A DNA stretch of 64,000 nucleotides from Leguminivora glycinivorella (Eukaryota; Arthropoda; Insecta; Lepidoptera; Tortricidae), in contig NC_062979.1 in the NCBI RefSeq assembly GCF_023078275.1, forward strand, positions 17,775,848 to 17,839,847, read 5' to 3'. The notes under the pieces were generated by a model. That model was not told the DNA's origin. It ran no database searches and saw only the letters and a program-made list of their open reading frames with translations. Each line of letters begins with the position of its first letter. Within the stretch, counting starts at the first letter, position 1. Made by a program: the position numbers and the translations under genes. This document shows, in pieces, positions 55,842 to 64,000 of the stretch.

Positions 55842-56213
55842 CCGCCCTTATACCTGTGAGTTTTACCGCTTACGTAAGCGACTTATGTAAAACTTTCAAA
55901 TGTTAATGGTTTTTGTAAGCAGCTTACGGTAAGTTTTAACTACTTTCGTAAGCTAAAAACTTTCAAATGTATACGAGTTTGCTTACAGAAGCGACTCACA
56001 GTTTATCGAAATAAACTGATAAGTTTTGGCCTTACGAACTAGGGCGGTCGTTTTTTTTTCATTTCAACTTTGCAGCAAGCAAACAATGGAACAATGTACA
56101 CTTTCAGTAAGTTGAAAACCACAAAACTTCCGTAAGCAAAACTTACGATAAGTTTTTCATAGGTGTGAATGGAACCATCAGTCGCTTACTAAAGATTTAC
56201 GTAAGGCGGCCTA
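55842..56213. mobile_element. CTTACGTAAG-motif element
   Basis: GCCGCCCTTA at the left and its near-complement TAAGGCGGC at the right bound about 370 bp filled with GCTTACGTAAGC, CTTACGGTAAG, CGTAAGC and AAACTTTCAAATGT (twice). No ORF. Confidence 0.6.
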
Positions 56214-56496
56214 AATGAAATCCATTAATTTATTCATAATATTTATGATTCAAAATCATCATTTATACACAGGTAAATTCTATCAGCCAGCAGACATCAA
56301 GTTAAAATTTGTATGAAATTACTTTGCACTTTGTTTTCGAAGAATCAAATGAGCCTTTACAGTCTCGTATATATTGGGTTGGCACAAAAGTAATGACACA
56401 CTCTACAAAACTCTATACATTTCCTTTCTTAAGTTAATTGTTTTCGATAATATTCTAGTATGTTGTAGAACATTCTAGGTACTTCTAATATGAGGG

Positions 56497-57846
56497 TATA
56501 TAATAATAATAATAATAATAATAAAATCATTTATTGTAAAAACCTACATACAGCGCCTTAAAACCAAATTACTTACTTTCTAAACACTTAAAACTATATA
56601 CTAAATAACAACAAAAGAGAAGATGCATCAGTTACACAACAAAAAGAGGAGTATTGAAGTTAAAAACATTGGTGCTGGCGCTGGTGTAGTCGCTACAAAG
56701 GGACGCCACTCAGCATATGCTCTGGTATAAGTACCACAGCGCTGGTCTTCCGTCGCGCCCCGGGCTGAGGGGTAGCTTTATGAACTATTACCTAAGGTAA
56801 TGACAAGCATATAACATTGCTCAAGAAAACAGATCTATACAGACACAGTTGAAAATATGCATACACAATCATTCAGACATATACAAATAGCAAATTAGTT
56901 AAAAGATTCCGATAGTGAGTACCTATGTATACTTATGTTTATATATTAATAGAATAAATAAATAATAGTTTTGCACATCCAATATAGCTAAAATCATTTA
57001 TTTAATACAGATAGGAATATAGATAAGAAAGAAACAGGCTATACGAGTACAATAAATAAATAAATAAATATAAGTGTAGTAAGTCATATTAATATCCCAA
57101 CAAGATTTCAGTAATCCACGTTACGTAACGGACACGGCATCTGCAGATTAAAAAGATATTTTTTAAATTTGCATTTAAATGAATATAGCGAAGTGGAGTT
57201 ACGTATAGGAGGGGTATGTTGTTCCAGCACTTCGTGGCAGAGTAACGAAAACTGCCACGAAATGCTGCTGCGACACCGTGTCTTGGACAGATTAGTCGAG
57301 TGGCCTCTCTAGTGGGACGCGAGGAAAACTTTAATTTATCAAACAAATACGGGGGTTGTTGATGATGGATCACACCGAAAAGCAGACACGCAAAATGCAA
57401 AGAACGTCGTGCATCCATTTTTAACATTTTACCGCTGTTAAGATAGGGAGTCACATGAGTTCGTGGCGGTATGGGAAAGCAAAAACGGGCACAGGCGTTT
57501 TGGATGCGTTGAAGATTTAGACCGAGCCAGCAAACAACCGTTAACTACTGTATCGACATAATTAAGCCTGGACAGTACTAGTGTGTCACATAATTTTATT
57601 CTGAGGTCTACGCTAAGATGATCACGCACCTGGTACAGGACTCGTAGTCTATAAAAGCAACTTTTAGCTGCTTCAAGAACATGCTTTTCAAAACGCAGCT
57701 GTTCGTCCACAAGCAATCCAAGGTTACGTGCCAAGGGGACTCGTTCAAGAGGGTCCTTACCGAGTAATACTCCAGGGTTCAAACTGGCGACTTTTTCAAC
57801 CTGACATTTGGTACCATATAAAGCCGCCCTCGTGATTGGTTTAGTT
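56497..57846 (-). mobile_element. 5'-truncated non-LTR retrotransposon inside mariner
   Basis: On the minus strand: coding sequence, 3' UTR, then a (TTA)n tail at 56497-56530. The remnant covers the C-terminal third of a Jockey/CR1-type reverse-transcriptase ORF in two frames. Confidence 0.82.
57089..57846 (-). pseudogene. Reverse-transcriptase ORF C-terminal region, frameshifted
   Basis: The upstream frame (57846 to about 57460) has ARNLGLLVDEQLRFEKHV, SCFYRLRVLYQVRDHLSV and LCDTLVLSRLNYVDTVVNG, the thumb/connection region of insect Jockey/CR1-type LINEs. It shifts frame near 57455 into TPYLNSGKMLKMDARRSLHF and SFRYSATKCWNNIPLL, the usual terminal segment. Catalytic RT motifs lie upstream and are absent. 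Confidence 0.8.
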
Positions 57847-57859
57847 AGATTGAAATAAA

Positions 57860-58867
57860 ATGGACGAGCGACAAGTTCGAACACTTTACTTATACGAGTA
57901 CTTGTTAGGCCACAGTGCGCGGGCTGCGGCTGACAATATCAACACTGCATTGGGCGCTGGAAGTACAAGCCATGCCACGGTGTCCAGATGGTTTGACCGT
58001 TTTAAATCAGGAGACAGGAGCCTTGAAAGTCAGTCACGCTCAGGGCGACCACCTGCATTCAATGATGACGATTTACGCCGCGAACTACAGTCGAATCCTG
58101 ATGCTACTACTCGTGAATTAGCGGAAGCACTTAACTGCAGTCACCACGCTGTGGAATACCATCTGCATGAGCTTGGGTATCAAAAAGTTTTGGCTCGATG
58201 GGTACCGCACATCCTTACCGACGCCAGTCGTGCAGTCCGTGTCGCCATCTGTCAATCACTTTTGCTGCGACCCCGACGTAAAGAGTTTTTGACTGATCTG
58301 GTTACGGAGATGAATCATGGATTTATTATAAGAACGATACACGTCGTGCTTTTTGGCTGCCTCGAGAAGAAACGCCACCAACTCAACCGAAGCTGAGTCA
58401 AAAGAACCGCTTAAAAGTTTTGCTTTGTTGTTTCTGGGACTCGCAAGGCATGCTGTTTCATGAACTATTACACAATGAAACTGTAAACGCTAACAAATAT
58501 TCAACACAGCTCACCGAACTATCTTCTGCTATCAAGAAAAAACGACGAAGACGAGCCACTGTAATTTTACTACATGATAACGCTCGACCTCATGTCGCAT
58601 CTACCGTTCGCCAACAGCTGCAGAACTTGGGCTGGGAGACCCCACCCACCTTATTCTCCAGACCTCGCACCATCAGACTTTCATTTGTTTAGAGCCCTGA
58701 AACGACATTTGCGGCGTAAACAATTCAATGATTTCCATGATGTACAGGTGGAGTTGAACAACTTTTTCGAGGCACAGCCATCAGAGTTCTGGGCAAAAGG
58801 CATCCAAACTTTGCCGGATCGTTGGCAAGAAGTCATAGATGCTAATGGTGATTACATAATCGACTAA
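57860..58867 (+). pseudogene. Mariner transposase, two frameshifts
   Basis: Cut-and-paste transposase of the mariner family. The N-terminal paired HTH region is intact in the first 140 codons (NHxxxxYHLxELGY and the WVPHxL signature). One base is lost just before the first catalytic Asp (GDESW, codon 58309-58311). The second Asp (HDNARPH, codon 58576-58578) is in the new frame. Five bases are lost near 58640-58650, before the third Asp (YSPDLAPSD, codon 58676-58678). The third frame runs to the stop at 58865-58867. The first start, ATG 57860, is normal for the family. Only two lesions, so a relatively young copy. Confidence 0.92.
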
Positions 58868-58943
58868 GCTTTTTGTATTGTAATAATAATAAAAAATATA
58901 AAACGTAAACCAAGTGTCTCATTACTTTTGTGCCAACCCAATA

Positions 58944-59347
58944 AATATCTATACATATCGAAACTCATTACTTGGAAAAAAAACGCAGGTCAAAATTGAA
59001 TACAGGTAAATATATTTACCTTATGTAGCTGACCGTACCAGTTGGCGTGATGAAATTTTTGCCATACTTAATTGAACCTTATAATTGACCTACAAAAGCC
59101 GTTCGTATGAGAATAATTTATAATTACTTACGATATCTTGTATTTGATATATTGAGTTGATCTAGATCTAATAAGTACCAATAGAGAATTATCTATATGT
59201 ATTTGGTCTAGATCAACTTACATATTTGTGAACTAGAGTAGTTAGGTAATAAAATTATTAATATTGCTCTATCGAAGAATGATTAAAAATATCTAGATTC
59301 TATTATTACAGGTAGGTAAGTAATGGTACGTGCATTTTGTTGGGCAG
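58944..59347. other. Upstream intron sequence of the SDR exon (presumed)
   Basis: No coding sequence. TTGATCTAGATC inverted words at about 59155-59220, and a polypyrimidine-like TGCATTTTGTTGGGCAG acceptor at the right edge. Confidence 0.45.
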
Positions 59348-59551
59348 GTGACGGCGGCCGGTAAGGCGGTGTTGGTGACGGGCTGCGACAACGTGCTCGG
59401 CAACGCCGTGGCGCGCCGGCTCGACGACCTGGGCTACCACGTGTTCGCCGGCTTCCAGGCCAAGGCCGGCAACATCGACGCCGACATGCTGAAGGAGGAC
59501 TGCTCCGGCCGGCTGCACACGTTGCAGCTGGACATCACTTCTGAGACACAG
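59348..59551 (+). CDS. Internal exon of a short-chain dehydrogenase/reductase (SDR9C-like)
   Basis: A 204-bp exon (68 codons, phase 0 at both ends) between the acceptor TTGTTGGGCAG and the donor CAG|GTATTT. It encodes the N-terminal NAD(P)-binding half-fold: GKAVLVTGCDNVLGNAVARR (strand 1, glycine motif, helix), LGYHVFAG (strand 2), and GRLHTLQLDITS with the LD of strand 3. The order fits retinol / 3-hydroxybutyrate dehydrogenase-like SDRs, usually membrane- or mitochondrion-associated oxidoreductases. In the usual TGxxxGxG motif the middle Gly is Val here. The exon is much more GC-rich than its surroundings. The first exon and the catalytic YxxxK exon are not in the window, so a pseudogene or long introns are both possible. 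Confidence 0.85.
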
Positions 59552-60565
59552 GTATTTATATCCTAGCTCACCGTCAGTGGTCTGCTTTAACCACACACCT
59601 AGATTTCGCTTACCTACGCTTAAAGACAGCAGGAGCACATTATAATAAAGAGTACTATCAAACAGTACGGCCATTCCCGCTCCCTGCTGAAAGTGCCGCC
59701 CACCCGCTCTGTCTTATCACTCATATACTCGTACGAGCATGGTACGCGTTTAACCTACACGAGCTTAGACAGTGTGCGTAGGAACGCGCCTCTTTCATGT
59801 ATTTGATCGCCATTGTCCAAGGTGTGGCAGAAGTGTAAAAATGAGAAGCTGTCACGTATACGAGTATGAACTATGAACATCCCATGAGTGCAAAAGAGTC
59901 AGACTGCAAATCAGAAAACGTGACCATTTTGCCCTCGATAGCGGCCATCTCTATTTACATTTATTTATAACACCCGTGATACATCAAACATTTCAAAATT
60001 TATAAGGTTCAGTTTATTATCTACATATTCAATAAAATTATTAATATTATTCGGAAGGGGGGGGGGAGGGGGTAACTTTTTATTTAGTAATAAATGTAAC
60101 AAACAAGGTCACTGTAAAAAAAGTTAACTTTAAAAATATATATGTTAACTTTTCCGGTAAAATATATATGTATATACATATATGACAAAATATTTAGGGT
60201 CCTTGTAATCATATCATTTAACAGTAATATTTCACATTTTTAAATAAAATATTATATAAAATATTAAATATTTTTAAATTTTATTTTATTTTATTTTATT
60301 ATTGGTACGCCGTAGACCTATTGCTACGCCGTAGACTGTACGAATTACGAATTCCACCGTGGGCCTTGTAACAAAAGCAAAAAGTTATACTGTATAGGCT
60401 TTAACTACTCCTTATACTGACCAACATTTGTTCAGTGACGCTCTTAAACTGTTGAGGGATGTGCATGCATTTTTCGAAACTAACTAAGTTATATATATAG
60501 TATGCTCAATAGGTGTCAAAAAACTAAATAAGGGTTAAATGTCGCGTAAACAGATATTATTTTTT
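59552..60565. other. Presumed intron or flank after the SDR exon
   Basis: No further SDR exon recognised. Contains a G-run at 60057-60072 and a (TTTTA)n run at 60277-60300, preceding TATTGGTACGCCGTAGACCT. Confidence 0.45.
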
Positions 60566-60723
60566 TATTAACACGCTTTTATTAGGTCGTCGTGTATGTA
60601 ACTAACTATGTAATGGAATCTAAGGAGGCTAATTTAACCATCTTCCAAGGATCGTAGCGTAATGAAAATTGGCAGCTGTATGTAGTTCTGATGACAATAC
60701 AATAATATGGTACTGTTGAACTG
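60566..60723. mobile_element. Repeat terminus preceding 120-bp array C
   Basis: TAACACGCTTTTATTAGG leader, nearly identical to 23057-23215. Confidence 0.87.
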
Positions 60724-61720
60724 ATCTGATGATGGAGCCGGAAGATATGAACTGGAACTACATGATGGAACATCGTATCATAGCTGTTTTTGGGTTTCTT
60801 AGAAAAGTCTTGTAATGAACTTTGACTACGATTAGATTTCAAGGTCTGATGATGGAGCCGGAAGATATGAACTGGAACTACATGATGGAACATCGTATCA
60901 AAGCTGTTTTTGGGTTTCTTAGAAAAGTCTTGTAATGAACTTTGACTACGATTAGGTTTCAAGGTCTGATGATGGAGCCGGAAAATATGAACTGGAACTA
61001 CATGATGGAACATCGTATCATAGCAGTTTTTGGGTTTCTTAGAAAAGTCTTGTAATGAACTTTGACTACGATAAGGTTTCAAGGTCTGATGATGAAGCCG
61101 GAAGATATGAACTGGAACTACATGATGGAACATCGTATCATAGCTGTTTTTGGGTTTCTTAGAAAAGTCTTGTAATGAACTTTGACTACGATTAGGTTTC
61201 AAGGTCTGATGATGGAGCCGGAAGATATGAACTGGAACTACATGATGGAACATCGTATCATAGCTGTTTTTGGGCTTCTTAGGAAAGTCTTATAATGAAC
61301 TTTGACTACAATTAGGTTTCAAGGTCTGATGATGGAGCCGGAAGATATGAGCTGGAACTACATGATGGAACATCGTGTCATAGCTGTTTTTGGGCTTCTT
61401 AGAAAAGTCTTGTAATGAACTTTGACTACGATTAGGTTTCAAGGTCTGATGATGGAGCCGGAAGATATGAACTGGAACTACATGATAGAACATCGTATCA
61501 TAGCTGTTTTTGGGTTTCTTAGAAAAGTCTTGTAATGAACTTTGACTACGATTAGGTTTCAAGGTATGATGATGGAGCCGGAAGATATGAACTGGAACTA
61601 CATGATAGAACATCGTATCATAGTAGTTTTTGAGTTTCTTAGAAAAGTATTGTAATGAACATTGACTACGATTAGGTTTCAAGGTCTGATGATGGAGCCG
61701 GAAGATATGAACTGGAACTA
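60724..61720. repeat. 120-bp satellite array C (eight units plus a partial)
   Basis: Unit starts at about 60724, 60844, 60964, 61084, 61204, 61324, 61444, 61564 and 61684; every interval is 120 bp. On the minus strand 60606-61253 is open for 215 codons (five 40-residue repeats plus a non-repeat tail). I do not call it a gene, because the tail is the repeat leader and other units carry a stop. Confidence 0.96.
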
Positions 61721-62055
61721 CTAAAAAGATCAACGTAGTATTAAAAATAAGTTGGGTTCGGGTTTTCTTGTGACCCTTAAGAGCAAATAAAGGGGGGCTC
61801 GGGGGGCGAAGCCCCACGCTAAAAAGAAAGATCAATAGTATTTAAAATAAGTTGGGTTAGGGTTTTCTTGAGACCCTTAAGAGCAAATAAAGGGGGGCTC
61901 GGGGGGCCAAGCCCCCCGCAAAAAAGAAAGATCAACGCAGTATTTAAAATAAGTTGGGTTAGGGTTTTCTTGTGACCCTTCAGAGCAAATAAAGGGGGGC
62001 TCGGGGGGCGAAGCCCCCGCAAAAAATAAAGATCAACGTAGTATATAAAAAAGGT
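61721..62055. repeat. GC-hairpin satellite, array C (about 3.3 monomers)
   Basis: Joined to array C through GGAACTACTAAAAAGATCAA, a different junction from blocks A and B. Monomers have the CGAAG/CCAAG hairpin loop variants. Confidence 0.93.
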
Positions 62056-62512
62056 GGGTGTGCTGCTAAGCAAGTCGCGAAGGTCTACAGATCCCAGAGC
62101 CACTATTTCAGTATTTTAGTTGCTTAGCAAAATGTCGCGTCCACGTTCCATATCTAGGTTCAACCCACGTAAATATACTAGAGTGCGACTGAGAAAATTC
62201 AACCCTTTGTCTCTTTCCTACTCTGTAAGTTGAAATCCTTAAGTTCTTTATTCAAATTAGCGCACCACTAAAAATTTCGCGCTCGCTACGCTCGCCATTT
62301 TTTCCCCACATGCTAAAATTTCTTCCCAAACCTGCCGAAACTCAAATTCTCTCAACCAACCCACACAACCCTAATCGATTGCACGGGCCGGCACTGGCTC
62401 CTAGTGATTTCAAGTTGGGCATCTACCGTGCACAAGATGCAAGGCACTACGCAGTGGTGTACTTAGGGTCCCGTACTTTTGCGGTTGGACAAGCGCATGT
62501 GGCCCTGGGTGG
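62056..62512. other. Unassigned stretch
   Basis: TGCTAAGCAAGTCGCG (62070) and GTTGCTTAGCAAAATGTCGC (62119) form an imperfect inverted pair. No gene recognised. Confidence 0.4.
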
Positions 62513-62657
62513 CTAGCCGAATGGCACAATCGCTCACGAAACGCTCACGAAACGAAGCGCTAGTATATATCTATCTCTATCGCGCTTGCGTATTGCCGCG
62601 ACAGAGCCAGCGGCGTATCGCTTTCGTTTGGCGTCGGAGAAATGCCATTCGGCTACG
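62513..62657. mobile_element. CGTAGCCGAATGG-type MITE
   Basis: From CTAGCCGAATGGCAC to GCCATTCGGCTACG, with TATATCTATCTCTATCGCGC inside; opposite in orientation to the 17.2-kb units. Confidence 0.85.
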
Positions 62658-62862
62658 GGGCCTTAGTAGAGTAAAATCACTTAGTGCTCTCCAGATAGAA
62701 GAGCTAGATTGTTCTAAGGTGACAGGTAAGACACCATGCAATACAGACACACTGGCGGAGATGGAGAGAATGTGGGCTCAATAAAATATAAATTGAAATA
62801 AAAATTAAAATTCAATGAATCAATGAATGACTTTATTGCGATAAACTTGGTACCTATACATC
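62658..62862. other. Short open segment and A-rich tail
   Basis: A plus-strand frame ends LAEMERMWAQ at 62784, with AATAAAATATAAATTG following. It could be the end of an unrecognised retroelement; no domain seen. Confidence 0.3.
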
Positions 62863-63293
62863 AGGTGGTAATAATTATTATTAAGTAGCAATACGTGTTA
62901 AGCCGCAAATGGCTTGCGAAATTCGCCTACTTGAAATATATTTATGTTTAAATTTTAAAGATATTTCATTATTAACGACTAAAAAGTATAAAATAAATTT
63001 ATAGTTTAAAAAACACTAGAAAAACACGCTTTTATAAATACACGTAAAAGCTAAAAATAAATTATGGATCGTTCAAGTTGTCTCTATTTCTGGGATGAAG
63101 AGTAAACTATGTGCTTTTAATTATAATATTTGATTGTAAAAGCGTGGGGCGCTGTAACAGGAAAAACTTTTTGTATAACTTGCTGAGAAATCAAGTTAAG
63201 CTATGTTACGAAAGAAGCAGTTTACACAGATTGGTGCGCTAACTGGACTTGCAGCACGACTGAAGCGCCCCACGATTTTACAACCAAATATTA
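62863..63293. mobile_element. Fold-back element, copy C (right arm mostly lost)
   Basis: Shoulder TTATTATTAAGTAGCAATAC and left arm 63003-63160 match copies A and B. The right arm is reduced to about 63257-63290 (GCGCCCCACGATTTTACAAC). Confidence 0.82.
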
Positions 63294-63817
63294 TATTCAT
63301 ATTCATATTAATTTATTAATAATATCATTCATATTACATGTCATTCATTATTCAGTAGTATTATAATATAATTATACATTATGCTTATAGTTATTACATA
63401 TTTAGTATACTATGTATAGGTAGTATACTACAATATCTGTACATTTAGAAATTCATTAAAACTATAAAATGTGTGCTCGAGAGGGGGTGCGTATCGATCG
63501 ATATAACTTTTTTTGATATATTTTTAGTCATTATAACGATCATTTGATATAATTATTGAATCATATAACAACAAATAATATACTAACAAATTGTATAATT
63601 TTTATTTAATAAAAGGATAATTTTTTCGAATAACATTTATTATAACATACTTTGCGTATAATGCTTATTTCCGATAATAAATAAAGTGTATAACACAAAT
63701 TATTTCTAAAGCACAGTTAAAAAAATACAATTGTACAATAAATTAGATCCATCATTTACTCTGGTAAGTAGATTACGTTAAAACTGTGACCCCTACACAC
63801 AACGCGCTGCTACCAGA
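63294..63817. other. Unassigned AT-rich stretch
   Basis: Very AT-rich with many TATAA words; no gene or repeat recognised. Confidence 0.45.
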
Positions 63818-64000
63818 AAAACCGCCTTCAAAAATAAGCGCGTTACAAAACACGGAGAAACTAAAAAGCCAAAAATAATAAACCTTTCAATTCAGATTTC
63901 TTATCGTATTGCAATAAGCTAAACATCCAAATTATAAACAAATCAATTATTTTTGTAGTCGGTACCAGACCTGTTCGTCGCCTTGCTATTGCCTGTTTGC
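63818..64000. mobile_element. Palindrome element, first arm (cut by window end)
   Basis: AAAACCGCCTTCAAAAATAA to GTCGGTACCAGACC matches the 20124-20480 arm at about 98%. The loop reads in the opposite orientation. The second arm should lie just beyond the window. Confidence 0.93.

Larger units (their letters stand above)
56374..58941 (+). mobile_element. Mariner element interrupted by a LINE
   Basis: The inverted ends TTGGGTTGGCACAAAAGTAA and complement are flanked by TA. The length, 2568 bp, is about twice a normal mariner because a reversed non-LTR retrotransposon (about 56497-57846) lies between the left end and the transposase start. Confidence 0.92.

Noticed and set aside
62479..62784. 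Plus-strand coding gene ending MERMWAQ
   Set aside because: The first half is a MITE; the second half has no recognisable domain and no second copy to compare.
1..64000. Endogenous virus or LTR retrovirus-like provirus
   Set aside because: No gag, protease, integrase or envelope motifs and no paired LTRs were seen; retroelement coding parts are all Penelope-like or non-LTR.

Overview
The window looks like intergenic or intronic DNA from a moth or butterfly (Lepidoptera). It is AT-rich and contains tRNA-headed SINEs, the widespread lepidopteran repeats beginning CTAGCTTTTGCCCGCGGCTT, ACCGGCCAAGTGCGAG and AACCCCCGAC, Penelope-like, mariner, hAT, pogo-like and Mutator-like DNA, several non-LTR retrotransposon tails, and many fold-back MITEs. 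The lineage call is from repeat content, not from a host gene tree. I see only one convincing host coding segment: a GC-rich exon of a short-chain dehydrogenase/reductase (59348-59551, +). No rRNA gene, intact tRNA gene, CRISPR array, operon or complete host gene was found.

Layout. 1-5674: first copy of a composite block. It holds a 120-bp tandem repeat, then a tandem repeat of about 100 bp, a short poly(A)-ended retroelement fragment, a Penelope-like insertion and a fold-back element. 5675-22300: mixed repeats, including a broken non-LTR retrotransposon with an REL-type endonuclease tail, a Mutator-like element with a 9-bp target duplication, a pogo-like remnant, several MITEs and a near-perfect 357-bp palindrome. 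22375-33980: second copy of the composite block, about 9 kb, carrying the largest array (about 51 monomers), flanked by the two halves of a CGTAAAGGAC-motif repeat. 34425-43300: Penelope-like copy, SINEs, fold-backs and dispersed repeats. 43535-47240: a non-LTR retrotransposon tail split by a 2.9-kb hAT-like element with an 8-bp target duplication. 47400-56213: more nested MITEs and a longer Penelope-like ORF. 56374-58941: a dead mariner with a retrotransposon inside it. 59348-59551: the SDR exon. 60566-63293: third copy of the composite block. 63818-64000: one arm of the 20.1-kb palindrome family, cut by the window edge.

The most unusual material is the composite block, present three times in 64 kb, and its satellite of about 100 bp. 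Nearly every monomer carries GGGGGGCGAAGCCCCCC, whose core GCGAAGC is known as an exceptionally stable DNA mini-hairpin. The lengths of the flanking G and C runs change together, so monomers are mostly 102 or 99 bp. A second pattern is a set of unrelated transposon-like units whose bodies are filled with degenerate copies of one short family-specific word. They look like non-autonomous elements saturated with transposase-binding-type subterminal repeats. No stretch works as an operon or pathway; the relations here are nesting, duplication and amplification.
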